A stretch of DNA of 55,819 nt from Blautia sp. (GCA_017463155.1 JAFTPT010000003.1:1-55819), one strand, 5' to 3'. Shown: positions 42,875 through 51,944, counted from the first letter of the stretch. Program-made: numbers and translations. The notes: generated by a model from the letters alone, not told the origin.

Positions 42875-43390
42875 ATGAAAGAAAAGATCAATGTAACAGA
42901 GTATGCAAAGCAGATCACCGAAGCGCTCCCGAAGGGGATCCTTCTGAATACCAACGGTGACAGATTCAATTCCATGGTCATCGGCTGGGGTCATCTGGGG
43001 ACATTGTGGGGAAGGCCCACCTTTGTGGTATATGTCCGCCAAAGCAGGTATACCAAGGAGCAGCTGGACAAGACGCAGGAGTTTACGGTGAGTACGTATC
43101 TGGAAGCGTCCGATCCTAAGATCTTCAAGGTCTGCGGCACGATGTCCGGCCGCGATATCGATAAGGTCACGGAAGCCGGTCTTACCCTGGAGGAACCGGA
43201 GACCAACCATACGCCGGGGATCAAAGAATATCCGATCACCCTGGAATGCAAGGTTCTTTATTCGCAGGACCAGGAACTGGCCGGGATTCCGGAGGATATC
43301 CGGAAGAAATACTATCCCGAAGCGGAAGGCGGCCCCGATATTCATACCATGTATGTCGGCGAGATCGTGGATGCGTACGTGATCAGGTAA
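42875..43390 (+). CDS. Flavin-reductase-like FMN-binding protein
   Basis: 171 residues. The segments N-T-N-G-D-R-F-N-S-M-V-I-G-W-G and F-V-V-Y-V-R-Q-S-R-Y-T match the FMN-binding flavin-reductase-like split-barrel family, and the C-terminal H-T-M-Y-V-G-E-I-V-D-A fits it too. Such proteins bind FMN and reduce flavins or small substrates; many in anaerobes have unknown partners. AAGGAG lies 6 nt before the ATG. Downstream of the YbjQ-like fragment and probably on the same transcript. Confidence 0.85.
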   Translation: MKEKINVTEYAKQITEALPKGILLNTNGDRFNSMVIGWGHLGTLWGRPTFVVYVRQSRYTKEQLDKTQEFTVSTYLEASDPKIFKVCGTMSGRDIDKVTEAGLTLEEPETNHTPGIKEYPITLECKVLYSQDQELAGIPEDIRKKYYPEAEGGPDIHTMYVGEIVDAYVIR

Positions 43391-43452
43391 GCGTTCCGGA
43401 GGATGCCGGACATAAAAGGACGAAAGAACAGCGCCCCGGCATGACACACAAA

Positions 43453-43619
43453 TGCACAAATGCACACACGTAATTTTGCACAGATTCGAGTTCTTCTATT
43501 TGGTGGTATTTGCGACTTGATTTTATACAGGGGTTTTGGTATTATGTGCATAGCACAGGTTATTTAAATGCACACCCCATTTGTAACATTTCCACCTGAC
43601 AGATGAATGTAAGTGCACA
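43453..43619 (+). promoter_or_regulatory. Promoter with six TGCACA boxes upstream of the isomerase-dehydrogenase operon
   Basis: TTGATT (43517-43522), 17 nt, TATTAT (43540-43545). TGCACA or its complement occurs at 43453, 43461, 43477, 43545 (directly after the -10), 43569 and 43614, in 167 bp of otherwise unremarkable non-coding DNA. Probably binding sites of a regulator of the polyol genes, perhaps the AraC protein at 47866-48714 (inference). The rest of the 43391-43677 gap shows nothing definite. Confidence 0.6.
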
Positions 43620-43677
43620 CGCCGTGCCCGGCTGGCATTTACACTGTCCCCCAGAGAATGACGGAGGAGACACGAGT

Positions 43678-44460
43678 ATGAAGCGTTCAGCGTGTATTGA
43701 TGCACTGTATCAGGAGATCCCTTTCCTTGACCGTATACGGCAGGCAAAGGCGGATGGATTTGACGCCATCGAGTTCTGGGGATGGCCGGACAAGGATCTT
43801 CCCGCAATCAAGGCTGCGGCAGAGGAAGCCGGTATCGCGATCTGCGGATTCAACGGAGACGCGGACTTATCCCTGATCGATCCGTCCGTCGCGGATGCCT
43901 ATATGGAATATCTCAAAAAATCCGTTGAGACAGCACAGTTTCTCGGAGCAGGCAGCGTGACCATCCATTCCAACGGCCTGGGCGACGGGGGCGTCGTGAT
44001 CGACCCGCGTGACGACCTTTCCGATACCGTGAGGACCTGCGCCATGTTCCAGACGCTGGAAAAATGCGCGGCCCTGGCAGAGGAGAGCGGGATCAGCATG
44101 AATCTTGAGGCACTCAATATCACGACCGACCATGTCGGAAACTTCCTCAAATACACACAGACAGCGGCAGAGATGATCCGTCTGATCAACTCTCCGAAGC
44201 TGAAGGTTCTCTACGATGTGTATCATATGCAGATCAACGAAGGCTGCATCTGCGACACGATCAAAAACTACGGAGACACCTTCGGACACATTCACATCGC
44301 GGACGCTCCGGGACGTCATGAGCCCGGCACCGGCGAGATCTACTTCCCGAGGGTATACAAGGCTCTCGAGGAAGTCGGCTACCAGGGGTATGTTGGATAC
44401 GAGCTCTTCCCGCTGACGACGACGGCGGAGGCCGTCAAGGCGATCATGGAACTCGTATGA
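43678..44460 (+). CDS. Hydroxypyruvate isomerase / IolE-like TIM-barrel protein
   Basis: 260 residues from the ATG at 43678, which has GGAGGAG upstream; an earlier ATG at 43603 is in the operator region. Xylose-isomerase-like barrel with I-E-F-W-G-W, L-E-A-L-N (metal-binding Glu), L-Y-D-V-Y-H-M-Q (Asp/His), H-I-H-I-A-D-A-P-G-R-H-E-P-G-T-G-E-I and Y-E-L-F-P. The A-P-G-R-H-E-P-G-T-G-E-I segment is typical of Hyi-type hydroxypyruvate isomerase and related sugar isomerases. It is followed 44 bp later by an IolG-like dehydrogenase, so a role in inositol or related sugar-alcohol degradation is likely. Confidence 0.85.
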   Translation: MKRSACIDALYQEIPFLDRIRQAKADGFDAIEFWGWPDKDLPAIKAAAEEAGIAICGFNGDADLSLIDPSVADAYMEYLKKSVETAQFLGAGSVTIHSNGLGDGGVVIDPRDDLSDTVRTCAMFQTLEKCAALAEESGISMNLEALNITTDHVGNFLKYTQTAAEMIRLINSPKLKVLYDVYHMQINEGCICDTIKNYGDTFGHIHIADAPGRHEPGTGEIYFPRVYKALEEVGYQGYVGYELFPLTTTAEAVKAIMELV

Positions 44461-44504
44461 TAACCACATAGCAGGAACACATTTTAAAAACAGGAGGAAA
44501 AACC

Positions 44505-45527
44505 ATGAGCAAGAAATTAAGAATCGGTTTACTTGGTGCAGGACGTATCGGTAAGCTCCACGGAACCAACATCCAGAACTTCGTACCGGATGCGGAAGTT
44601 ACGATCCTGGCGGATCCGTTCCTTAATCCGGATATGGAAGCATGGGCAGCAGGGATCGGTATCACAAAGTGCACCAAGGATCCCGAAGAGGTTTTCGCAT
44701 CTCAGGATGTTGACGCCGTATTCATCTGCTCTTCCACGGATACACACGCAGATTTCATCATCAAGGCTGCCGCGGCCGGCAAGCACATCTTCTGCGAGAA
44801 GCCCATCCACACCGATATCGCCCGCATCAAAGAGGCTCTGGAAGCTGTTGAGAAGGCCGGCGTCAAGCTGCAGGTCGGCTTTGTCCGCCGCTTTGACAGA
44901 AGCCACAAGGCTGTCCGTGACGTCGTTGCTTCCGGCAAGCTCGGCAAGCCGTACGTTGTCAAGGTCTGCTCCCGCGACCCGGGTGCTCCGCCCATGGAAT
45001 ACGTCAAGGTTTCCGGCGGTATCTTCCTTGATATGATGATCCATGACTTTGATATGGTCCGCTACCTGTCCGGCAGCGATGTAGTCGAAGTCAGCACCAC
45101 CGGCGCTGTCCTCGTAGATCCGCAGTTCGCGGACTATGACGATGTTGACACCGCGATCGTGACCCTCAAATTCGCGAACGGCGCGATCGGCGTGATCGAT
45201 AACTGCCGCCAGGCTCCCTATGGCTATGACCAGAGAGTGGAAGTCCTCTGCGAGAAGGGCTCCGTCCAGGACAACAACCATCTGGAGAACGAGGCTTATG
45301 TCAGCACTGCTGATACCGTGTGCTCCGCAAAGCCCACCTACTTCTTCCTGGAGCGCTACAACGACGCGTTCGTAGAGGAGACCAAGGAATTCGTGAAGGC
45401 CGTTCTGGACGGCGCGGATGTCCCGGTCACCGGTAAAGACGGTCTTGAGCCGGTCCGTATCGCGATCGCTGCCAAGAAGTCCCTGCAGGAAGGCAGACCC
45501 GTCAAGCTTGACGAGATCGAAGGCTGA
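44505..45527 (+). CDS. iolG: Gfo/Idh/MocA dehydrogenase, inositol 2-dehydrogenase-like
   Basis: 340 residues. Rossmann motif G-A-G-R-I-G at 11-16, the E-K-P motif near 100, F-V-R-R-F-D, and D-M-M-I-H-D-F-D with the catalytic histidine: the pattern of IolG. It oxidises myo-inositol (or a close relative) at C2 with NAD. AGGAGG precedes the ATG. Follows the isomerase-like gene in the same operon; a second, more distant paralogue is at 48955-49965. Confidence 0.87.
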   Translation: MSKKLRIGLLGAGRIGKLHGTNIQNFVPDAEVTILADPFLNPDMEAWAAGIGITKCTKDPEEVFASQDVDAVFICSSTDTHADFIIKAAAAGKHIFCEKPIHTDIARIKEALEAVEKAGVKLQVGFVRRFDRSHKAVRDVVASGKLGKPYVVKVCSRDPGAPPMEYVKVSGGIFLDMMIHDFDMVRYLSGSDVVEVSTTGAVLVDPQFADYDDVDTAIVTLKFANGAIGVIDNCRQAPYGYDQRVEVLCEKGSVQDNNHLENEAYVSTADTVCSAKPTYFFLERYNDAFVEETKEFVKAVLDGADVPVTGKDGLEPVRIAIAAKKSLQEGRPVKLDEIEG

Positions 45528-45549
45528 TAAAGCCTGTTATATACATATT

Positions 45550-45591
45550 GCGGCTGCGCTGTGGATCACGACCGATCCGCGGCGCAGCCGC
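45550..45591 (+). terminator. Terminator of the isomerase-dehydrogenase operon
   Basis: GCGGCTGCGC / GCGCAGCCGC outer stem with an inner GGATC/GATCC pairing, then TTTACGTTT. A TTTACG-17-TATAAT promoter for the next gene begins right after it (45592-45620). Confidence 0.75.
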
Positions 45592-45653
45592 TTTACGTTT
45601 CGGGGGTTATGCTTTATAATAGACAGCAGGAAAAGCAGAACGGAGGAACCAGA

Positions 45654-46694
45654 ATGAGCAGTACAGGGAAACTGGCATTTTCCAGTGATTATATGAAGGG
45701 TGCCCATCCGGACATCATCAAAAGGCTTGTGGAGACCAACATGACGGCGACCGGCGGTTACGGGCAGGATGAATATTCGGAGGCCGCAAAGCAGAAGATC
45801 CGAAAGGCCTGCGGCTGTCCCGGGGCCTGCGTTGAATTCCTGGTGGGCGGGACCCAGACGAACGCGACCGTGATCGACGCGTTCCTCCGGTCCTGGCAGG
45901 GCGTGGTCGCCGCCGGGACAGGCCATATCAGCGTCCATGAGGCCGGTGCCATCGAGGCGTCCGGGCACAAGGTGCTGACGCTTCCCCAGAAGCTTGGCAA
46001 GCTCAGCGCGGAGGACGTCCGAAGCTATGTGCAGGCCTTCTATGCGGATGAGAACCACGAGCATATGGTCATGCCCGGCATGGTCTATCTGTCTCATCCG
46101 ACGGAGTACGGTACGCTCTACACCCGCGAGGAGCTTGCAGCCTTCCGCCGGGTGTGCGACGAGTTCCATATGGCGCTCTACGTGGACGGGGCCAGGCTCG
46201 CCTATGCGCTTGCAAGCCCGGAGAGCCGGCTCACCCTCGAGGACCTGGCCAGGTACTGTGACGCGTTCTACATCGGCGGGACCAAGTGCGGGGCTCTGTT
46301 CGGCGAGGCCGTGGTCGTTCCGGATCCGGCTGCGCTGCCGGCGTTCTTTACGATCATCAAGCAGCACGGCGCGCTGCTGGCCAAGGGAAGGCTGCTGGGA
46401 CTTCAGTTTGACGTCCTGTTCACCGACGGACTTTACGAGCGGATCGGCCGTCCCGCCATCGAGGCGGCACAGAAGATCACTGCGGCGTTGAACGAAAAGG
46501 GCCGCCCGATGCTCTTTGAGACGCCGACCAACCAGATCTTCTGCATCGTGGAGAACGACAGGCTCGCGGCACTGGGGGAGAAGGTCGAGTACGGCTACTG
46601 GGAAAAATACGATGAAGGTCATACCGTGATCCGTCTGGCGACAGACTGGGGCACGACGACAGAGGAGACGGAAGCACTGATCAAGGCTTTGTAG
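45654..46694 (+). CDS. Low-specificity threonine aldolase-like PLP enzyme
   Basis: 346 residues from the ATG at 45654 with GGAGG upstream; the frame is open further upstream but overlaps the promoter and terminator. Fold-type I features: G-G-Y-G-Q-D-E-Y, F-L-V-G-G-T-Q-T-N, H-E-A-G-A-I-E, D-G-A-R-L-A-Y-A, and the PLP lysine in G-G-T-K-C-G-A-L (Lys211). Cleaves threonine or allo-threonine to glycine and acetaldehyde, or related beta-hydroxy amino acids. Own promoter; runs on toward the nitroreductase gene 13 bp later. Confidence 0.9.
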   Translation: MSSTGKLAFSSDYMKGAHPDIIKRLVETNMTATGGYGQDEYSEAAKQKIRKACGCPGACVEFLVGGTQTNATVIDAFLRSWQGVVAAGTGHISVHEAGAIEASGHKVLTLPQKLGKLSAEDVRSYVQAFYADENHEHMVMPGMVYLSHPTEYGTLYTREELAAFRRVCDEFHMALYVDGARLAYALASPESRLTLEDLARYCDAFYIGGTKCGALFGEAVVVPDPAALPAFFTIIKQHGALLAKGRLLGLQFDVLFTDGLYERIGRPAIEAAQKITAALNEKGRPMLFETPTNQIFCIVENDRLAALGEKVEYGYWEKYDEGHTVIRLATDWGTTTEETEALIKAL

Positions 46695-46707
46695 AAAGGA
46701 GAACGAC

Positions 46708-47250
46708 ATGAACGACATTATCAAAGCAATGCAGGAACGCAGATCGATCCGTAAATTTACGGCGGAGCCGGTCGCAAAGGAAGATATTTCACAGATCATC
46801 GAGGCAGGTCTTTACGCGGCCAGCGGCATGGGCAAGCAGGCCGCCATGGTCATCGCCGTGACGGACAAGAAATGCAGAGATCAGATCGCCGAGGATAACC
46901 GCCGGATCGGCGGCTGGAAGGAGGGCTTTGACCCCTTCTACGGCGCACCGGTCATCCTGATCGTCCTGGGCAACAAGGAGGTCCCGACCTACAAATATGA
47001 CGGCAGCCTGGTCATGGGCAACCTGATGCTCGCCGCCCATTCCCTGGGCCTCGGGAGCATCTGGATCCACAGGGCCAAGGAGGAATTTGAGATGGATGCC
47101 TACAAGGAGCTTCTGAAGAAGCTCGGCGTCGAAGGCGAGTGGGAAGGCATCGGCCACTGTGCGCTCGGTCATATGGACGGAGAGCTTCCGAAGGCAGCTG
47201 ACCGGAAGGATGGACGGGTCATCTGGATCGAGGACGAGACTCTTGCGTAA
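46708..47250 (+). CDS. Nitroreductase family protein
   Basis: 180 residues. R-R-S-I-R-K-F at the N-terminus, A-S-G-M-G-K-Q-A, and the C-terminal G-I-G-H-C-A-L-G-H with K-D-G-R-V match FMN-dependent nitroreductases. Dimeric cytoplasmic flavoprotein reducing quinones or nitro compounds with NAD(P)H; natural substrate unknown. AAGGAG precedes the ATG. Overlaps the NUDIX start by 8 nt if that gene begins at 47243. Confidence 0.9.
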   Translation: MNDIIKAMQERRSIRKFTAEPVAKEDISQIIEAGLYAASGMGKQAAMVIAVTDKKCRDQIAEDNRRIGGWKEGFDPFYGAPVILIVLGNKEVPTYKYDGSLVMGNLMLAAHSLGLGSIWIHRAKEEFEMDAYKELLKKLGVEGEWEGIGHCALGHMDGELPKAADRKDGRVIWIEDETLA

Positions 47251-47863
47251 TGAATGGCATCTCCCCGAAAAGCCGGTGCTGATCGGGGAGAGTTCTCTTC
47301 GCTCGTACGCGGTCGCCATCACACTCCTGGACGGGCCAGACGGGGAGGAGGTCCTCTTTGAGGTGCGGTCCGGCAAACTCAAGCACCAGCCCGGGGACAT
47401 CTGCCTTCCCGGCGGAGCCGTCGACGAGGGCGAGACGCCGGAGCAGGCGGTGGTCCGCGAGATCACGGAGGAATTGCGCGTAAGCGAAGAGCAGGTCGGG
47501 CTCATCGGCCCGGCCTGCGTCTTTATGAACGGCATGATCATGATCCATGTATTTCTCTGCACGCTGTCGGACTATACCGGGACGTTTTGCCGTGAGGAGG
47601 TGGCGGAGGTCTTTCGCGTGCCGCTTTCGTTTTTTGTGAAGACCGAGCCCGAGATCCACGAGGTGGGATGGAAGCCGGTGTTCAGCAAGGACTTCCCCCT
47701 CGACAAGATCTACGGCGGCAGAAAATACGCCTGGCGCGAGCGGAAGGACGAGCTTCGCTTCTATGAGTATGACGGACATGTGATCTGGGGCATAACCGCC
47801 CGGATCATGCACGCTTTCGCGGAAATCTGCCGGAAAGGAGAGCCTGAGGAGAGGGATCTATGA
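47243..47863 (+). CDS. NUDIX hydrolase, CoA-pyrophosphatase-like
   Basis: About 206 residues if translation starts at the TTG at 47243, which has GAGG about 10 nt upstream; longer readings lie within the nitroreductase gene. The NUDIX box G-G-A-V-D-E-G-E, R-E-I-T-E-E-L-R-V is present except that its last glycine is arginine. The preceding K-L-K-H-Q-P-G-D-I-C-L-P-G-G resembles the NudL/CoA-diphosphatase signature (L-x-x-H-x-G-x-x-x-F-P-G-G). It cleaves a nucleoside diphosphate linked to another moiety. Ends 2 bp from the convergent araC-type gene. Confidence 0.82.
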   Translation: MRNEWHLPEKPVLIGESSLRSYAVAITLLDGPDGEEVLFEVRSGKLKHQPGDICLPGGAVDEGETPEQAVVREITEELRVSEEQVGLIGPACVFMNGMIMIHVFLCTLSDYTGTFCREEVAEVFRVPLSFFVKTEPEIHEVGWKPVFSKDFPLDKIYGGRKYAWRERKDELRFYEYDGHVIWGITARIMHAFAEICRKGEPEERDL

Positions 47864-47865
47864 AT

Positions 47866-48714
47866 TCACTCCCTCGATTTGCGGTAGTGGCCGGGTGACG
47901 TGCCGGTGACCTTCTGGAAGGTGTGGTGGAACTGGCTGGCGCTGCCGAAACCGGCCCGCATGGCGATCTCCGTGACGGTCTGGTCCGTGTTCTCAAGCCA
48001 GGTCTGGGCGTCGCCGATCCGGCGGAGAGTCACATACCGCATGGGGGAGATCTTGTACATGGTCTTGAACACGTGGGCCAGATGCCAGGAGCTTACATGG
48101 AGCTCCTCCGCGACCTGCCCGAGCGAGAGGTCCTCCTCCAGGTAGTTCCGGTCCAGGCAGGCCTTGATCTCGATGGCCAGCTGTTTTTTGTCGGTGTCCT
48201 CCGGAGCGGTATACAGAGGGCCCTGCTCCAGGACGGCCTGGTGAAGCCGCACAAGATAGGCGCGAAGCAGATAATTGGCGATCTCGACACCTTCGGGATC
48301 GCCATTTATCGTGTGCTGGTACATCAGACGGTTCAGCTCCAGAAGGGATGAAAAGTCCGGGATCCCGAAGATCACGGGAGAATAGCCCTCCGGGACCAGC
48401 ATGTTCCGGGGAAGGCCCGGCAGCTGCACATGGTCCGCAAAGCAGCTGAACAGCTCGATCCGGTCCCCGGAGGTCCGGGCATGGACCCGGCCGGCGTTGT
48501 TGATCATGATATCGCCGGCGGTCGTATAGTATTCCTGGCCTTCCGAGGTATGTACGCCCATTCCGCCCCGGATCAGCAGGATCTCGAGATGATCGTGCCG
48601 GTGCGGGGAACGGAGCATATTCAGCGGATGTTCGTCCTCCTTGCCCATGGAGATCAGCGTGGGCGTTTCCATGAGGGTCGGGCAAAAAGTCTGCGTGGTG
48701 TTTGCGTAGACCAA
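47866..48714 (-). CDS. AraC-family transcriptional regulator
   Basis: About 282 residues from the TTG at 48714, where GGAGG sits 7-8 nt upstream; an ATG at 48762 has none. N-terminal cupin (H-R-H-D-H-L-E-I-L-L-I-R-G-G, A-G-D-I-M-I-N-N) binds an effector, probably a sugar or polyol. The C-terminal two HTHs are clear (L-S-L-G-Q-V-A-E-E-L-H-V-S-S-W-H-L-A-H-V-F-K and V-T-E-I-A-M-R-A-G-F-G-S-A-S-Q-F-H-H-T-F). Divergent from the IolG-like gene at 48955; the gap holds GATTTC-GGCA-GAAATC (48795-48810), a possible binding site. Confidence 0.9.
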   Translation of the reverse strand: MVYANTTQTFCPTLMETPTLISMGKEDEHPLNMLRSPHRHDHLEILLIRGGMGVHTSEGQEYYTTAGDIMINNAGRVHARTSGDRIELFSCFADHVQLPGLPRNMLVPEGYSPVIFGIPDFSSLLELNRLMYQHTINGDPEGVEIANYLLRAYLVRLHQAVLEQGPLYTAPEDTDKKQLAIEIKACLDRNYLEEDLSLGQVAEELHVSSWHLAHVFKTMYKISPMRYVTLRRIGDAQTWLENTDQTVTEIAMRAGFGSASQFHHTFQKVTGTSPGHYRKSRE

Positions 48715-48954
48715 GATCTTTTCCTCCTTCGTATGAAAGAAAGCGTAATCGCAAAAAAACACACAGGCCGGATAAAATCAGCGGGAATAAGCGTGATTTC
48801 GGCAGAAATCAGACAAGAAACGACAAGCCCCGGCTGTGTCTGGATGATATAATTGTAATATACCATTTTGAAGGTTGTCAATTGCGGGAGGCCGGGTCTT
48901 GGACCGGCAGGCGCCCCGAACCGGAAAAGGCGATTGTGCGAAAGGAGCAGGGAT

Positions 48955-49965
48955 ATGCTGAAAGTTGGAATCATCGGATGTGGAATGATCGGTAAGGAGC
49001 ATGCAAAAAGACTGCAGTACAAGATCCGTGACTGTGAGGTCGTGGCGGTCTGCGACAAGTTTCCGGAGAGCGCAAAAGCCGCTTCGGATCTGGTCGGCGG
49101 CGTAAAGATCTACGACGATGCCGCGGCACTGATCGCGGATCCGGAGGTGGACGCGGTCGTGGTGACGACCCCCGGAAACCTTCACAAGGAGCCGGTCCTT
49201 TTATCCATCAAAGCCGGCAAGCCGGTATTTACCGAAAAGCCGCTGACGACGACCGCGGCTGACTGCAAGGAGATCGTCGACGCGGAGATGGCTTCCGGCC
49301 GTCATCTGGTGCAGGTCGGCTTCATGCGCCGTTATGACCGGGGCTACCGTCAGGTAAAGGAACTCCTGGAGAGCGGAAAATACGGCGCCCCGCTGATCGT
49401 CAAGTGCACACATCGTGCCGAGGGCGTGGCCGACGACTATACCACGGAGATGGCTGTCACGGATACCGCGATCCACGAGATCGACGTCCTGCCCTGGCTG
49501 ATCGGCGAGGGTGAGGAGTGGGACGAGGTCCAGGTGATCATGCCCCGGAATACAAAGAACGCCCACGAGGGGTTGAAGGATCCGCAGATGATGATCATGA
49601 AGACGAAGAGCGGCGTTGTCTGCATGGTCGAGGTCAATGTCAACTGTGGTTTCGGCTATGACATCAACTGTGAAGTGGTCTGCGAGGATGGCGTGGTGAA
49701 CCTTCCCTGCCCGTCCTTCCCGACAGTCCGCAGCAACTTTGAGGTGTCCACGGCCATCGAGAAAAACTGGATCCTGCGCTTCATCGATTCCTACGATGTG
49801 GAGCTGCAGGACTGGGTCGACAATGTGCAGAAGGGGACGACCGGCGGCTCCTCCGCCTGGGACGGATACGCGGCGGCACTGACCGCGGACGCGCTCGTGG
49901 CGGCACAGAAGTCCGGCAGGATCGAAAAGGTGGTCACCGGAGGCGTACCGGAATTCTACAAGTAA
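48955..49965 (+). CDS. Gfo/Idh/MocA dehydrogenase, inositol-dehydrogenase-like (second copy)
   Basis: 336 residues from the ATG at 48955 with AAGGAG upstream. G-C-G-M-I-G at 8-13, T-E-K-P near 95, F-M-R-R-Y-D-R-G-Y, and D-T-A-I-H-E-I-D (catalytic His/Asp). Closer to the Bacillus-type IolG layout than the copy at 44505. A TATAAT box at 48848-48853 lies in the region shared with the divergent araC gene, so that regulator probably controls it. Likely oxidises an inositol isomer or related polyol. Confidence 0.87.
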   Translation: MLKVGIIGCGMIGKEHAKRLQYKIRDCEVVAVCDKFPESAKAASDLVGGVKIYDDAAALIADPEVDAVVVTTPGNLHKEPVLLSIKAGKPVFTEKPLTTTAADCKEIVDAEMASGRHLVQVGFMRRYDRGYRQVKELLESGKYGAPLIVKCTHRAEGVADDYTTEMAVTDTAIHEIDVLPWLIGEGEEWDEVQVIMPRNTKNAHEGLKDPQMMIMKTKSGVVCMVEVNVNCGFGYDINCEVVCEDGVVNLPCPSFPTVRSNFEVSTAIEKNWILRFIDSYDVELQDWVDNVQKGTTGGSSAWDGYAAALTADALVAAQKSGRIEKVVTGGVPEFYK

Positions 49966-49982
49966 AAACATATATACAGGAG

Positions 49983-50008
49983 GCACCGGCTGAAGATCCA
50001 GCCGGTGC
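49983..50008 (+). terminator. Terminator after the second iolG-like gene
   Basis: GCACCGGCTG / CAGCCGGTGC type stem with a 6-nt loop, followed by TTCGCTGTTTT. Confidence 0.8.
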
Positions 50009-50077
50009 TTCGCTGTTTTCAAAAGGCCTGTCATGTGGTATACTTCTGATAGTCTATTAAGGAAGGAAATAGCTGTT

Positions 50078-51337
50078 ATGGGCAAAGAAATGGCGACCTG
50101 GGTCGTCCTGCTCGTCCCGCTCCTGCTGCAGCTGCTCGGGCTGACCCTCGCCGTCCTGATCGATCCCTACATCAGCAGGCGCAACCGCAGGCAGCTGCTG
50201 GTCATCGTCGTGGTGATCCTGAGCCTGGTCATCCAGAATGTGGTGGAAGAAACAATATCGGGGAACAGGAACCTGATCTCGCAGCGCAGGGTCGTATCTG
50301 TCTACGGATATATCATACGTCCCGTGATCATTTTTCTGTTTATGGGGGTCGTGAGCGAAAGCAGAAAACTGCGGCTGGCCTGGATCCCTCTGGGGATCAA
50401 CGCGGCCGTGTATATGACGGCCTTTTTTTCAAAACTCAGCATATGGTTCAAGAGCGATAATACATTTCAGCGTGGCCCGCTGGCCTACACCTGCCATGTG
50501 GTCAGCGCATTCCTGATGCTCTGGCTTCTGATCGTTTCGCTCCAGAACTACAGCCGGATCCGGACGAAGGAATCATTGATCCCGGCCTTTGATACGCTGC
50601 TGATCGTGCTCATGGTGTTCCTGGATACGCTGGACATCGGGGATCTGCCGGTCAGTCTGCTGACGATGTCGGTGGTCAGCAGCAGCCTGTTCTACTATAT
50701 CTGGCTGCATCTGCAGTTCGTGCGGGAGCACGAGAGGGATTTTATGGCGCAGCAGCGGATCAAGATCATGATGTCCCAGATCCAGCCGCATTTTATGTAT
50801 AATACACTTTCCACGATCCAGGCCCTGTGCCGGATCGATCCGGAGAGAGCCTTCGACACGATCGGAAAATTCTCCTCCTATCTGCGGCAGAATCTGGATT
50901 TCCTGGGGCACGAGGGCCTGATCCCGTTCCGGAATGAGCTTAAGCATACGAAGGTCTACGCGGAGATCGAGATGGTCCGCTTCCCGTACATCCAGGTGGT
51001 GTATGATACGCAGGATGAGGATTTCTATCTGCCGGCGCTGACGATCCAGCCCCTCGTCGAGAATGCGATCCGTCATGGCGTGCGGGTCCGGGAGGAAGGC
51101 CTGGTCACGGTCCGGACAAGAAGGACAACAGGTCAGCATGAGATCATCATCGAGGATAACGGCAAAGGCTTTGACGTGGAGAAGGCCATGCAGGCGGATG
51201 ACACGCACATCGGCCTCAGGAACGTCCGCGAGAGGATCGAGCATGTCGCAAAAGGAACGATGGAGATCAGGAGCGTGATCGGGGAGGGGACTTCCATCAC
51301 GATCCGGATCCCGGCCACGGAAGGGGGCGCACAATGA
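50078..51337 (+). CDS. LytS-like sensor histidine kinase, no response regulator nearby
   Basis: 419 residues from the ATG at 50078 (AAGGAAGGA upstream). Six to seven membrane helices (about 8-215), then the short His_kinase domain S-Q-I-Q-P-H-F-M-Y-N-T-L-S with the phospho-acceptor His238, N-box V-E-N-A-I-R-H-G, and G-box E-D-N-G-K-G-F and G-L-R-N-V-R-E-R-I. The usual LytTR response-regulator partner is absent; the downstream neighbour is an HD hydrolase coupled by ATGA. The signal sensed by the membrane part is unknown. Confidence 0.88.
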   Translation: MGKEMATWVVLLVPLLLQLLGLTLAVLIDPYISRRNRRQLLVIVVVILSLVIQNVVEETISGNRNLISQRRVVSVYGYIIRPVIIFLFMGVVSESRKLRLAWIPLGINAAVYMTAFFSKLSIWFKSDNTFQRGPLAYTCHVVSAFLMLWLLIVSLQNYSRIRTKESLIPAFDTLLIVLMVFLDTLDIGDLPVSLLTMSVVSSSLFYYIWLHLQFVREHERDFMAQQRIKIMMSQIQPHFMYNTLSTIQALCRIDPERAFDTIGKFSSYLRQNLDFLGHEGLIPFRNELKHTKVYAEIEMVRFPYIQVVYDTQDEDFYLPALTIQPLVENAIRHGVRVREEGLVTVRTRRTTGQHEIIIEDNGKGFDVEKAMQADDTHIGLRNVRERIEHVAKGTMEIRSVIGEGTSITIRIPATEGGAQ

Positions 51338-51918
51338 AACCGGAGGAATTTTTGGAGATACTGGGGACAGCCGGAAAGCTGAAGACCACCATGCGGCACT
51401 GTTACACGGAGAAGGACCGGCGGGAGAGCGTGGCGGACCACAGCTGGAGGATCGCGCTGATGGCGATGCTTCTGTCCGGCGAGGAGGAGTTCCGGCAGAC
51501 GGATATGGACAAGGTGATCCGCATGTGCCTGATCCACGATCTCGGGGAGGCCTTTACGGGGGATATCCCGGTCTTCCGGAAGACGGATCAGGATACCGGG
51601 ACTGAGGACGAGCTTTTCCACAGGTGGGTCGGATCCTTTCCGGATACCCAGAGGGAGGAGTGGACGGCCCTGCTGTCTGAGATGGAGGAGCAGAAAACGC
51701 CGGAAGCCAGGCTCTACAAGGCGCTGGACAAGCTGGAGGCGCTGATCGCCCATGACGAATCGGACATTTCCACCTGGCTGCCGCTGGAATATGATCTGCA
51801 GCTGGTCTACGGCCGGGAGAACATGAAGTTTTCGCCTTTCCTCATGTCGGTGCGGGCCCTGGTGGATGGCTGGACGGAGCAGAAGATCGCGGAGGCCGGA
51901 GGCAAGGAGAAGGCCTGA
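51334..51918 (+). CDS. HD-domain hydrolase (YfbR-like 5'-nucleotidase)
   Basis: 194 residues. Metal ligands H36 (V-A-D-H-S-W-R), H68-D69 (C-L-I-H-D-L-G-E-A) and a later Asp in A-L-D-K-L-E-A-L define the HD_3 fold seen in YfbR-type deoxynucleotidases. Probably hydrolyses nucleoside monophosphates. Translated with the histidine kinase through an ATGA overlap, an unusual pairing whose meaning is not evident. Confidence 0.85.
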   Translation: MKPEEFLEILGTAGKLKTTMRHCYTEKDRRESVADHSWRIALMAMLLSGEEEFRQTDMDKVIRMCLIHDLGEAFTGDIPVFRKTDQDTGTEDELFHRWVGSFPDTQREEWTALLSEMEEQKTPEARLYKALDKLEALIAHDESDISTWLPLEYDLQLVYGRENMKFSPFLMSVRALVDGWTEQKIAEAGGKEKA

Positions 51919-51944
51919 GCCGGAAAGAATTTTCCCGGAGAGGC

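Noticed and set aside
47159-47242. N-terminal extension of the NUDIX protein
   Set aside because: It lies entirely within the nitroreductase coding region and has no proper ribosome site.
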